A DNA stretch of 64,000 bases from Bacteroidota bacterium (GTDB lineage: Bacteria > Bacteroidota > Bacteroidia > Bacteroidales > Paludibacteraceae). The position numbers and the translations under genes were made by a program. Each line of letters opens with the position of its first letter. The first letter of the stretch is position 1. Below are positions 35,368 to 44,484 of the stretch, piece by piece. The notes under the pieces were generated by a model. That model was not told the origin of the DNA. It made no database searches and saw only the letters and a program-made list of their open reading frames with translations. The stretch is taken from positions 1-64,000 of the forward strand of contig JAEWAN010000025.1 in the NCBI GenBank assembly GCA_023391625.1. Reading direction: 5' to 3'.

Positions 35368-35772
35368 ATTGTACTAAAATTTAAAAAGGTTAATATATTT
35401 AGTTACATGTGATTTTTTCAGAAAGCGAATCGCAATGTATAAAATCTTGATTAAAAAAAGAACGTTTAACTGTATGTTATAAAACACAGTTTGATTTTCT
35501 CGTTTATAACATAAATTAACCCGGAAAATTTTGTGACGGCTCTGGTGGAGGTGGTTTTAAAACTAAGAAAGGGATTGCATACTATTTTAATGGTGGAGTG
35601 TGGCATTTAACACAGGAAAAGTTTTGGCTTTGATTGGCATTATTGACATACAGCATCTGAACCGGTGTGCTTTCCTGTTTTATGTCGGATTACAGTTCTC
35701 AGTAGGTATGGAGATAAAGGACGGACTATGAAAAGAACGTTTGTTTCCGAACGTTTGAGTGATTTTATTGGG
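35368..35772. other. Leader and gap upstream of the EF-G-like gene, with an inverted repeat
   Basis: A perfect 11-bp inverted repeat (tatgttataaa, 35473-35483, with 35513-35523) lies about 105-155 bp before the EF-G-like start, a suitable place for a regulator such as a Crp-family protein. No TAnnTTTG box was found in this region on the minus strand. Nothing else was recognised in the 405 bp. Confidence 0.4.
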
Positions 35773-38115
35773 TTAACTTTTGAATTTTTGTTGTTTATAA
35801 TATCCGATACCGGCTAAAACAGCAATTAGAATGACGGAGAGTATGGCAATCCATAATCCGGACAGGCTGATAGTTCCGGCATAGCTGTGCATGCCTCCCA
35901 GAAAGTAGTTCACTCCGAAATAGGTCATGAGTACGGTGGAGAAAGCCAGCAGCCCGAATACATGGAACGAAAATGGTTTGGATAAGAAAGCCAAACTCCG
36001 TTCGTGTAATACGAAACTATATACCAGGAAGGTGATTAATGCCCACGTTTCTTTGGGATCCCATCCCCAGTAACGTCCCCAGGAAACATTGGCCCATATA
36101 GCTCCTATAAAGATTCCTGCGCCTAAAAACAAAAGGGCTGGGTAAAGGCATAATAAGCTGTATATGCGGTTCTGTTCCAACGATTCTTTGACGGAATTAT
36201 AGTTACTCCTGTTTGAAAAGGCTAATTGCAATAGAGATACCAGGCTGTTTAAGGCTACGAAGGCGAATAGGGTGTAGGAAATCATGATAGTCGATACATG
36301 AATACTTAATAGCGGTGACGATAACACTGGCACTAAAGGGGTGATTTTAGGGTTCATCATCCCGATATGGGCAACCAACAGGGCGCAGCCGGAAGCCAGA
36401 AATCCGAATGGGAGAATGATTTTTATCTTCTTGGAGAAAATCAGGGCTATCAGCATTGCGCACCAGGCTATGAGAAGCATGGTTTCAAATCCGTTGCTAA
36501 AAGGTAACCTGCCGCCTATGTATGTACGCAGTCCTATGGAGAGAGTGTGTACTGCAAAGCTGATGGCTAATAAGATGTAAAGGGCTTTATTGGCAATTCT
36601 GTCCCTGGGGGCTTTTAGGAAGAAAAAAGCAAGTAGTGCAAGAATACCGAATGTAAGGTTTGCCATGAAAAGGATAGAAGTGACATCGGTTTTGGTATAG
36701 AATATTTCCATATCCCGTTTGGTGTCAGACGGTAATATCTCTCCGGCTTTGTCTTTTTGAAAATCGGCTATGGCCTGTATACTTTCCAGGGCTTTCTGCG
36801 AGTGGTTGGATTTTATGGCTTCGTAATAAGTGACCAGTGATTTTTTTATAAAAGCCGAGTCCTCGCTGTTTATGTACAGGGGAAGTGTTTGGGTAGGGTA
36901 AATCCAGGATATTCTTCCGTTGGATGGATAAGGATACAATTGTAATAGGTTGCCGCTGTGGAGCATGTTGATAAGTTGTATCTTGTCGTTTATTTTCTCT
37001 ACTTCTTTAATCAGAGGGGATTTATTGCTTTGTGACAATTGATCCCAATATGAGGCGAGTTTATAGTGGTTTTGCTGGTTAAAGAAATCGACCAAGGCGG
37101 CTTTCTCTCCTTGCTGCAGTCCTATGGCATTGCGCAGCTCCTCGTGTTCTATTTCAAATATCGCTACTTTTTGCCATATTTCCGGTATGAACAGGAAGCT
37201 CATGAAAAACTGTTCTGAATTTAAATAGCTGAAATCCGGTTTCCCTGTCAGTTTCAGTGTGAAGTCCCGAGCAAAGGTAGAAACGGGAGTAATTCGTCCT
37301 TCATACAACATCCACAGTTTACCGAAACATTCCGCCTGCTCTTTGTTCACGGTTAAGCTGTCCGGGCTTAGCGTTTGTGCCGGAGAGGAGAGAGGTAACA
37401 GGAGCAGCAACAATACCGGCGTTTTTCTTATTAAAGGATGGGTTAATAACTGGTGGTAACGTCCGTTTCGTGAAAAGAGCAGCCATATAAAGGATAATGC
37501 GAAAAGGGCGTATCCTGTGTAGGTGAGCGGAATGCCCCAGGCATCACGGTTTACGGATAATATGCTGGTGCGTCCATCGTTCTCAAAAGAGGATTGATAA
37601 AAACGGTATCCTCCGTAGTTCAGTATATTATTCATGGATACTTTGGCGGACAGGGTGTCTGCCGGGTTGCTTTCCATGATTTGCAGGCGGGATATATAAT
37701 CGGCGGGAGAGTCGGTTCCCGGATAGTACTGGATGTAGAATGTATCCAGTTTTAGCTGGAAAGGCAGCTCTTCTATTTTTTCATTTTCCGCGTAAAAGCT
37801 GTTTACAATGTAATGTTGGTTCAGGATAACCTGTCCTTGTGTGGAAAACAATTTGGTACATAAAGCTCCGGCCAGAATAACGATAAAGGATGTATGTAAT
37901 AAAGCAAGGGGTATGTTTTTGTATATTTTCCCTTTGAACAAGGCGATAAGGCTGAATCCTGTTAATACTCCCCATATCAGTGTAAACCACCAGGAACCGT
38001 ATATAGAATTATAGACAAAGCTTGTTCCCTGGCTTTTTTCAATGAAAGTGGCTATCGCCATCACAACGATTAAAACAAGCAAAAGAACAAAAGGTATTTT
38101 TCTGATTGTTTTCAT
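35773..38115 (-). CDS. ccsBA: Fused ResB-CcsA (CcsBA) cytochrome c maturation protein
   Basis: The system II haem-export and cytochrome c synthetase, 780 residues in the inner membrane. The N-terminal part (residues 1-230) has four transmembrane helices and a periplasmic ResB-type domain. A further periplasmic region (about 240-470) precedes the multi-helix CcsA part with the haem-binding WWD-like stretch WGRYWGWDPKETWAL (near 690) and several His residues near helix ends. It attaches haem to CxxCH proteins. Possible clients are encoded 1.5-5 kb away (CASCH, CGSCH and CHLCH proteins). In many Bacteroidetes this fusion lies beside nrfHA; no nrf gene is present in the window. Confidence 0.92.
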   Translation of the reverse strand: MKTIRKIPFVLLLVLIVVMAIATFIEKSQGTSFVYNSIYGSWWFTLIWGVLTGFSLIALFKGKIYKNIPLALLHTSFIVILAGALCTKLFSTQGQVILNQHYIVNSFYAENEKIEELPFQLKLDTFYIQYYPGTDSPADYISRLQIMESNPADTLSAKVSMNNILNYGGYRFYQSSFENDGRTSILSVNRDAWGIPLTYTGYALFALSFIWLLFSRNGRYHQLLTHPLIRKTPVLLLLLLPLSSPAQTLSPDSLTVNKEQAECFGKLWMLYEGRITPVSTFARDFTLKLTGKPDFSYLNSEQFFMSFLFIPEIWQKVAIFEIEHEELRNAIGLQQGEKAALVDFFNQQNHYKLASYWDQLSQSNKSPLIKEVEKINDKIQLINMLHSGNLLQLYPYPSNGRISWIYPTQTLPLYINSEDSAFIKKSLVTYYEAIKSNHSQKALESIQAIADFQKDKAGEILPSDTKRDMEIFYTKTDVTSILFMANLTFGILALLAFFFLKAPRDRIANKALYILLAISFAVHTLSIGLRTYIGGRLPFSNGFETMLLIAWCAMLIALIFSKKIKIILPFGFLASGCALLVAHIGMMNPKITPLVPVLSSPLLSIHVSTIMISYTLFAFVALNSLVSLLQLAFSNRSNYNSVKESLEQNRIYSLLCLYPALLFLGAGIFIGAIWANVSWGRYWGWDPKETWALITFLVYSFVLHERSLAFLSKPFSFHVFGLLAFSTVLMTYFGVNYFLGGMHSYAGTISLSGLWIAILSVILIAVLAGIGYYKQQKFKS

Positions 38116-38217
38116 TTCTTTTCGGAGAATTAGTGTTATTGCAGCTTTACAGGATTACACTGAATCGGCTTGTGAATATAATTATTCTTTTTCCAGTAAA
38201 TGGAACAAATAAAACAA

Positions 38218-38258
38218 AGTGGTTATACTGATTTTTTTGATGTATAACCACTGTTTTT
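38218..38258. terminator. Terminator hairpin between the Rid-fold copy 2 and ccsBA genes
   Basis: An 11-bp perfect stem agtggttatac (38218-38228 with 38242-38252), T run on the plus-strand side and a TTTGTTTTATTTG tail on the minus-strand side. On the minus strand it would end the Rid-fold transcript before ccsBA. Confidence 0.7.
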
Positions 38259-38356
38259 TACATCCGTTGGACATCTTATAAGCTGTTTGTAATGGCTGGT
38301 TTCTGCTGATCTAACCAGTGGAATGTTTTTATATTTAACCTTCCGGCGAGGCTGTT

Positions 38357-39496
38357 TTAGAATTTATTCCATTCCGGTTTTTCTATTGCTTTAATGGCAA
38401 TACATTCTATTTCTATCAGCCAGCCCGGACGGCACACCGGCGCCCATACAATGACTTTGGGTATCTGCGGATAATGCTTTTCCATATAATTGCTTACCAG
38501 CTCATAATCGGCCGTGTCACGAAGGTAAACAATCATCTGGGCAATATCATCCATGCCGGATTCCCCTTCATTCAGCAATACATTTATGTTTTCTAATGTC
38601 CGTTCTATCTGTTTATCTATTTCCAGAGGATGTACTATGTTTCCTTTATTATCAATGCTGGCTGTGCCGGACACCAGAACATGGCGGCGGTCTCCGTAAT
38701 CTACCGCAGTAGCCCGTTCAAAAGTAACTCCGTATTCTATGGTAGGGTTCAAATGGGACAGCCCTTTCAGGTAAGTGATTTGTTCTTGGTTTATATTTTC
38801 TATGGCATAGCCGTCCATGTAAACCAGACAATCCGGGTATTTATATTTTCCTTCTATCCCCGTACTGGCCAGGTAGTGTGTCCGGTCGGTAAGATCTTCC
38901 TGCTCGAAGAATTTCTTACGTTCTTTTACCATGCCTGCGTAATGAACATCTACCCCGTGGACAAATATCCAGGTGCGGATACAATTGTCTTTTAAAGTAT
39001 ACCCTGAATTTTTTAGAATGCCTGTATATGAGTTGAATATATCGGTTGTCTCGGTAGATTCATCGTTCTTCCGGCTGTGCAGTTGGGTTACATACTGGTG
39101 GTTGTAACCCCCGTGGCGCATGTATGTGGTATTTCCGGAGGAGGATACCGTGGCGTTTTCGACAAAATAAGCCCAGATTGCTACTTTCGTATTATTGAGC
39201 ATGGGTTGCTGGATTACAGATATAGCACAGTTTTGCTTCTGTGGAATCATTTCTGCCTGATTGATGGCGTCGCTTACAAAGTAACGTTTCCATACCAGCA
39301 CGGTGTGGGAAAAATCTTCGCTTTTTGCGAGTTTTTCAACCGCAGTTTCTATAACGGAATATTGTTGTCTGGCGTTTAAAGCAGTATTGTTGATTTCGAA
39401 TATTACATGATATTCCGCATTATTATTGTCTGTATTGAATTTACTTATTTGCGCAGTTACCGGAATATCATTCCATGTCGTTTTAGTGTATATCAT
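38357..39496 (-). CDS. Tandem Rid-fold (YjgF/chorismatase-like) protein, copy 2
   Basis: A 379-residue paralogue of the protein at 11786-12931, colinear over the whole length: VLVWKRYFVSDAINQ in the N-terminal half, CIRTWIFVHGVDVHYAGM in the middle, and YGVTFERATAVDYGDRRHVLVSGT, VYLRDTADYE and VIVWAP in the C-terminal half. The two differ mostly in the first 110 residues and in basic surface residues, so they are old paralogues, not a recent duplication. Reaction unknown. A -7 box lies 131 bp upstream. Confidence 0.75.
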   Translation of the reverse strand: MIYTKTTWNDIPVTAQISKFNTDNNNAEYHVIFEINNTALNARQQYSVIETAVEKLAKSEDFSHTVLVWKRYFVSDAINQAEMIPQKQNCAISVIQQPMLNNTKVAIWAYFVENATVSSSGNTTYMRHGGYNHQYVTQLHSRKNDESTETTDIFNSYTGILKNSGYTLKDNCIRTWIFVHGVDVHYAGMVKERKKFFEQEDLTDRTHYLASTGIEGKYKYPDCLVYMDGYAIENINQEQITYLKGLSHLNPTIEYGVTFERATAVDYGDRRHVLVSGTASIDNKGNIVHPLEIDKQIERTLENINVLLNEGESGMDDIAQMIVYLRDTADYELVSNYMEKHYPQIPKVIVWAPVCRPGWLIEIECIAIKAIEKPEWNKF

Positions 39497-39627
39497 TGCC
39501 CTGTCATTATTCTTAACGGAGAAAAGCAGGCTGTGTGAATGCCTGACTCCCTTTGTGTAAATATATTTTTATATTATGCCGGATTCTCCGCTTTGTATTT
39601 AAAACCATGTTTATAATGATTTTAAAT

Positions 39628-39635
39628 ACAAATAT
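39628..39635 (-). promoter_or_regulatory. -7 box upstream of Rid-fold copy 2
   Basis: Minus-strand TATATTTG, full match to TAnnTTTG. At 131 bp from the ATG it would leave a fairly long leader. Confidence 0.4.
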
Positions 39636-39694
39636 ACGAAGATTTCATTTGATGATAAAATATGCCTGTCGTTTCAGCCCATAGTCTCTTGGGG

Positions 39695-40396
39695 TTATTC
39701 CTCTAAAGCTCCCTGTTCTATCCATGTTTTAAGCAAATCGATGTCTTCCTCTTTATGAAGAATTGTCGTGTGGGGATGGCTTAGATTAACTTCCGGATTA
39801 GTTAAAACATCTATCAGAAAGCTTTCGGAAACCTGAAAAGGTTCTACCCTGTTTTTCTCGCTTTTTGTAGCCTTTTTGTTTACCAGGTCGTTATAACTTA
39901 CTCCAACTCCCAGTTTCAGGTTGGCTGCGCCGCTTGTAATGCCGTGGCAGCTGGCGCAGGTACCCAGTTCAAATACTTGCTGCTGGATACGTCCGTATTG
40001 CAACAAGTTGATTTCTGTTTCCGGAATTTGGATGTCTCCTATGCTGTTGTCTATCGTCTTTTCAAAAAAGGTATAAAGCGGTTGTCTTCCTAATGTGGAT
40101 ATACACAGGCGGACACTGGTAGCTTCTTCCGGTATATTATTTAAAGAAACCTGTGTGGCTTCACCTTTTTTGGGTTGGGTAATGGTGGCGGAAACAATGG
40201 GGGAGTCGTCCTCACCGAATGCCCCGAAAATAAGCAAATAGCTACGTGGAAAGGTTTCCAGACCGGAAAACAAGAATTTGGCACTAATGGTGTTTTCTGT
40301 GCTTTCATCTTCCGGAGGATATATATCCCCGCTGTCGCATGCTGAAAATAATGCGAGGATAAATAATGCAAAAAATAAAAAGATTTTCTGACGCAT
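39695..40396 (-). CDS. Mono-haem c-type cytochrome lipoprotein
   Basis: A 233-residue lipoprotein. The lipobox is LALFSAC with Cys20. The N-terminal half is beta-rich (DUF-like, about residues 35-130). A single CASCH motif near residue 147 (ELGTCASCHG) starts a small cytochrome domain with a possible distal Met or His ligand in the segment HPHTTILH. It is the last gene of the porin-imelysin-di-haem operon, 11 bp after the second porin. It could deliver electrons to or from the di-haem oxidoreductase. No close family name is known to me. Confidence 0.75.
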   Translation of the reverse strand: MRQKIFLFFALFILALFSACDSGDIYPPEDESTENTISAKFLFSGLETFPRSYLLIFGAFGEDDSPIVSATITQPKKGEATQVSLNNIPEEATSVRLCISTLGRQPLYTFFEKTIDNSIGDIQIPETEINLLQYGRIQQQVFELGTCASCHGITSGAANLKLGVGVSYNDLVNKKATKSEKNRVEPFQVSESFLIDVLTNPEVNLSHPHTTILHKEEDIDLLKTWIEQGALEE

Positions 40397-40407
40397 TGTT
40401 CCGGTTT

Positions 40408-41640
40408 TTAGAATGAGAATTGTAACATGATTTGTGCATAATGTTGTGCCAGACCTAAGTCGTCGTTGTCACGATCCAGTTGGGTGGCGTGTCCCCACTT
40501 GCCAAGGTATTGGTACATTGCCTGTAATTTCAGGTTATAGCCTGAAATGTAGTAGTTAAAAGCTACTGCCGGTAAATTCAGGTGACCTTTGTTGTTGAAC
40601 GAGTTTCTTTTGAACAAATCATAACGTGCGGCTACCTGCATTTTTGGGGTTATGAAATAACTTCCCTGAACATAACCTCCCAGAAAATTATAAGGGGTAG
40701 AGATTTGTTGTTTTTTGGTAAAACGCATATTCAGGTAATAGGCTTCTGCTGTGAAGTACCAGCGGTTGTACAGGTAAGCGAATTCCACCCCGGCACGGAA
40801 ATCGTTGCTGGCCTGCCAGTTGGCCTCTACATTATAAGATGTGGAAAGGGCGATCAACCATTTGTTGTTTCTAAGGTCTTCAGGGCTTCCCTGGTGGGTA
40901 GGCATAACTCCTTTAGGCATATAAGCGATACGTCCGGCATATAAAAGAGAAGGGATACCCATGTCGTCACTTAATGTTTTCTTAGCTCCGTTAACGTCGA
41001 TTCCGGTTCCGTTGAATATCCCAACGTGGTATTCCCATTTGTTTTTTATTAACCCGTGCATTTCTACTCCGAGGTCAAACCCGGTAGCCATACTGGGGTT
41101 GACAGAATTTAAAGAGTATGGTATATTTACAGGAGCAGTCAATGAAATAGGCAGGGTGGGGAAAAGGGTTTCACCTAAAGTGACCAAATAAGCCTGGTTG
41201 AACGGGGTTTTAAATTTACCAACCCGGAAACGAATTTCATCTTTTAATATGATGTCAAACCATGCTTGTTGCAACAGGGCCGCACCGGTTTGGGCTGCAT
41301 TTAAAGTAAGATTGAAAGTAACGCGGTTAAATGCCTTTCCGGAAAATCCAATCAGGGCATTTCCTACTTCAAATCCGCTGTTTGCCACATTGTCCTGATC
41401 TGAAAGTTCCAAGCCTTCGTCATCGTAGTAGTTGAATTTTACGGATGATTGTACTAATACAAAAGGTTTGAATACAAAATCTCCGGCTTTGGTCTCAAAA
41501 CTGAATCCTTTTTTTCCGGCTAACGGAATAACATCGCTCTCAATATAAGTGTCATCAACTTTAGTTAGTTTTTGCGCGGAAAGGCTTGTCGCAGTCAATA
41601 TAGCTGCTAATAATATTGTTAATTTAGTTTTCATGTTCAA
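40408..41640 (-). CDS. OprO/OprP-like porin, second porin of the operon
   Basis: A 410-residue outer-membrane beta-barrel. The signal peptide ends at LSAQ (near residue 22). The pattern of amphipathic strands, the FETKAGDFVFKPFVLVQSS start, the conserved VGKFKTPFNQAYL turn and the C-terminal aromatic IMLQFSF match the phosphate-selective porin O/P superfamily. In this setting the substrate is more likely a metal chelate, haem or oxyanion than phosphate, but that is inference. Translation follows the di-haem gene by 45 bp. Confidence 0.85.
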   Translation of the reverse strand: MNMKTKLTILLAAILTATSLSAQKLTKVDDTYIESDVIPLAGKKGFSFETKAGDFVFKPFVLVQSSVKFNYYDDEGLELSDQDNVANSGFEVGNALIGFSGKAFNRVTFNLTLNAAQTGAALLQQAWFDIILKDEIRFRVGKFKTPFNQAYLVTLGETLFPTLPISLTAPVNIPYSLNSVNPSMATGFDLGVEMHGLIKNKWEYHVGIFNGTGIDVNGAKKTLSDDMGIPSLLYAGRIAYMPKGVMPTHQGSPEDLRNNKWLIALSTSYNVEANWQASNDFRAGVEFAYLYNRWYFTAEAYYLNMRFTKKQQISTPYNFLGGYVQGSYFITPKMQVAARYDLFKRNSFNNKGHLNLPAVAFNYYISGYNLKLQAMYQYLGKWGHATQLDRDNDDLGLAQHYAQIMLQFSF

Positions 41641-41685
41641 TTTGTTTTTATCAACTTGTAGATGTATAAACCAGTGTTTCTTTTA

Positions 41686-43098
41686 TTATAAACTATTTAA
41701 AAATGCAACTACTGCATCACGGTCTTCTTTACTCATGCGGGCGAATATGTCGCGGGATACGGCGCCTTCGCCGTCATGCCACATAATGGCTTCGATAAAG
41801 TTTCGTGCCCTGCCGTCATGTAAAAAGCGGGTGTGTCCGTTTACAGTTTGTTGTAACCCGATGCCCCATAGCGGAGTGGTGCGCCACTCATAACTATAAG
41901 CAGAACCGGTTCTAACGTGATTGTCTAGTCCGGGTCCCATGTCATGCAGTAAGAAATCGCTGTAAGGATGTATGGTTTGGTTAGCCAGCCAGGGTAATCG
42001 TGTTCCGTTCAGCAGAACGGGAGGATCCTGGCGGGTATGTAGTGTAGGAGTATGGCACAGATGGCATTTGGCTTCGTAGAACTTTTCTTCGCCTTTAACA
42101 ACCTGCGGGTCGTTGATGTTTCTTCTGGCCGGTACTCCCAGACAGGACATATACAAGTCTACATCTTCCATTTCCCTGGTGGTGATTTGTATCCCATAAT
42201 GACTGTAACCTAACATTTGTGATTGCCCGTCACATACTTCCAGTGGAAAACGGTCGTTGGTTACTCCCATGTCCGATGAAAAGCCTAATTCTACAGTAAG
42301 GTCGGCATGATGGGCTTTGTTTCCTCCTACTCCGACGTGTGTTTGATTTCTTTCGGTTATAACACTTAATCTTCCGGAAATACCGTATTCCGGATAGTTG
42401 CTTTGCGCAGCCAGTCGTCTGAGTTCATCCGTGTCCAACGCCATGATTTGTCCCATGCCGACATGGCGGAGCGGAATGTGTACGTCAATGATAAGGTCTT
42501 CCGGGGCTATGCTGTCTGCATACCATTCTATAATTTCATAATGTGGGGTTAAAAGGGTGTAAGGTTCTCCGTCCGGGAAGTAAAACGTTTCTTCGGTGAA
42601 AGAGGCTTTTAGCTTACCTTCAGCTTCTACTCCGTAAATAGACTGGTCATGTAACACACGTCCGTAATTACGGAAGAAAACTCCGTTCTGGCGTGTAATG
42701 TAAACTAATTGGGATGAAAAACCTCCCGTACCACTACCGTTGTTGGCATATAGAGAAGGGAAGGTTCGGCCTGCATTACTGTGGCAGCTACCGCATGATG
42801 ATCCGGCATACAACGGACCTTTTCCTTGTTCTGTTCCCCGGTTGTCGTCATACAGCTTGTCTCCGGCATAAAAACGTTCCAGCAGACTGCCTGTTACCCA
42901 AGAGGCCGGAGTGTCATAAGCGGATTTCCCTATATTGAAAATAGTAGCCGTACCTGCTGACAGTTGCGCGGCCTCAGCTTGATTGCCATACTGGTCGCGG
43001 ATAATGATATCTTCTTCTGTACAGGATACGAATACCAGTGTTGTAAGTGCGTATATTACAGCGGATATAAATAGCTTGTTTGTATTAGTTTTCATCAT
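41686..43098 (-). CDS. Di-haem oxidoreductase (DHOR family, putative peroxidase)
   Basis: A 470-residue periplasmic lipoprotein (FVSCTE, Cys26). Two c-type haem motifs are visible: CGSCH near residue 102, within SSCGSCHSNAGRTFPS, and CHLCH near 344. Two more family markers are DMGPGLDNHVRTGSAYSYEWRTTPLWGIG and NGHTRFLHDGRARNFIEAIMWHDGEG. The DHOR family is related to di-haem peroxidases (MauG/CcpA), and in other genomes it sits beside imelysin genes, as here. It probably oxidises a substrate or metal in the periplasm. Haem attachment would need CcsBA, encoded 3.6 kb downstream in the same direction. Confidence 0.9.
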   Translation of the reverse strand: MMKTNTNKLFISAVIYALTTLVFVSCTEEDIIIRDQYGNQAEAAQLSAGTATIFNIGKSAYDTPASWVTGSLLERFYAGDKLYDDNRGTEQGKGPLYAGSSCGSCHSNAGRTFPSLYANNGSGTGGFSSQLVYITRQNGVFFRNYGRVLHDQSIYGVEAEGKLKASFTEETFYFPDGEPYTLLTPHYEIIEWYADSIAPEDLIIDVHIPLRHVGMGQIMALDTDELRRLAAQSNYPEYGISGRLSVITERNQTHVGVGGNKAHHADLTVELGFSSDMGVTNDRFPLEVCDGQSQMLGYSHYGIQITTREMEDVDLYMSCLGVPARRNINDPQVVKGEEKFYEAKCHLCHTPTLHTRQDPPVLLNGTRLPWLANQTIHPYSDFLLHDMGPGLDNHVRTGSAYSYEWRTTPLWGIGLQQTVNGHTRFLHDGRARNFIEAIMWHDGEGAVSRDIFARMSKEDRDAVVAFLNSL

Positions 43099-43135
43099 AG
43101 TTGATAAACCTGAAAATTCCTTTTCTATAGGTATA

Positions 43136-43174
43136 TGTATTCACCGAAGGCACGCCTGCCGCCCGGTGAATACA
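43136..43174. repeat. Intercistronic hairpin between imelysin and di-haem genes
   Basis: A perfect 11-bp stem tgtattcaccg (43136-43146 with 43164-43174) with a GC-rich 17-nt loop. No T run follows in either direction, so it is more likely a processing or stability element than a terminator. Confidence 0.55.
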
Positions 43175-43204
43175 AACCTTGGATTAATTGAAGGTGTTAT
43201 TTCT

Positions 43205-44410
43205 TTATTTCGCAGTACGGTTTTTACCGTCTTTGAATAAAAGCAATTCAATTGTGTGGAATCCTCTTACAGATTCACTTTGGATAGCACTTTTTAGCTG
43301 ATCAACAGTAGTCAGTTTGTCGTCCTGAAGAATGGTAAGGATGTCTTGTTGGTCCAATGGCCAGCTGTCAAGTGACGGGTCTAATCCTAATTTGTCAGCA
43401 GGACCGATAAGGAATGCTTCACTTTCTTCCCATGGAATACGGGTGGCTCTCCATGCTTCGCAGGCAGCATCCAATTTCGATTGGTTTGTAGGATCTGCAT
43501 AGAATGTTTCGATAGATTCTTTCAGCGCTTTTGCTTTGTCTTTCATGTCCTTGTAGGTTGCTACAACTACATCGTCCGCATAAGCCTGCAATACCGGAAG
43601 GAAGTCGTAGTTTCCACCTTCTTTTTCCAGTAAAGGCAAAAGTTTTTTGGAATATACTTCTTCAAGGTCAGCACATGCAGTGATGGCGGCATCTACTTTG
43701 CTTCCTACCAGATTATTACGGAATGGAGCATCCATGCTGACAATAGAAGTGTAAGCATTATTGATAGCGTTTGTGATTTCGGTATCCAATGCTGCATCGA
43801 ATTTTTTTACGAAGTCAGAAAGGCTTTTTCCATTAGCACTGGTGTTGCCTCTGCCTCCGAAGTAAGAACTACGGATACTGATGATGTTGTCAGAGTAGTC
43901 CTTGATAGAATTCCAGCTATACCATGATTCAACTTCCAATACAGCTTGTTGAAGGTCACCTGCTTTGGCATAAGAGTTTGGAGTACCTATTTTTTGTGGT
44001 CCTACCTCACCGGCTATGTCTACAGAACCTTGTATAATCGTAGCTTCTATTGCTGCGGTTGCACTTTTGTAGTTGATGTTGCTTTCTCCCGGATTTTTTA
44101 CCTGGTAAGCATAGCCGTTTGCCAGACTGTAATCAGAGGCGGTACCAAAAAATCCTTCTCCTACGATAGCCGTTTCTTCAGCAGATAAAGCATCCGGACC
44201 AGCCCAGGCTGCCCACAGTTTTACGCAGTCGTTGTACAATTCAGACGATGCTGCTACAAGATAATTCTTCCATGTCTCGTTCATAGCCAGGGCTTCAATT
44301 CGCTCATCTGACGTTGGTTCTTCTGGTGTACCGGGTTTTTCCTTACAACCGGTAAAAGATACTCCCAGGGCAATACTTCCCATCAGGAATAAAGAGTTTA
44401 GTTTTTTCAT
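43205..44410 (-). CDS. Imelysin-family lipoprotein (M75-like)
   Basis: A 401-residue lipoprotein (lipobox VSFTGC, Cys22) of the imelysin/EfeO-like family. The all-helical fold is visible as long amphipathic helices with a repeated plan, and the family GxHxxE motif occurs as GFHTIE near residue 389. Imelysins are linked to iron uptake in several bacteria; the peptidase activity suggested by the M75 name is doubted. The gene is second in the operon after the first porin. The preceding porin, the di-haem enzyme and the haem lipoprotein make a coherent envelope iron or redox unit. Confidence 0.9.
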   Translation of the reverse strand: MKKLNSLFLMGSIALGVSFTGCKEKPGTPEEPTSDERIEALAMNETWKNYLVAASSELYNDCVKLWAAWAGPDALSAEETAIVGEGFFGTASDYSLANGYAYQVKNPGESNINYKSATAAIEATIIQGSVDIAGEVGPQKIGTPNSYAKAGDLQQAVLEVESWYSWNSIKDYSDNIISIRSSYFGGRGNTSANGKSLSDFVKKFDAALDTEITNAINNAYTSIVSMDAPFRNNLVGSKVDAAITACADLEEVYSKKLLPLLEKEGGNYDFLPVLQAYADDVVVATYKDMKDKAKALKESIETFYADPTNQSKLDAACEAWRATRIPWEESEAFLIGPADKLGLDPSLDSWPLDQQDILTILQDDKLTTVDQLKSAIQSESVRGFHTIELLLFKDGKNRTAK

Positions 44411-44484
44411 TTTGAATAAAAGTTGATATTGATTGATTTATTGATATTGATTGTCTCTTTGTTTCAAGTGTTGTTTCTTTCGGA

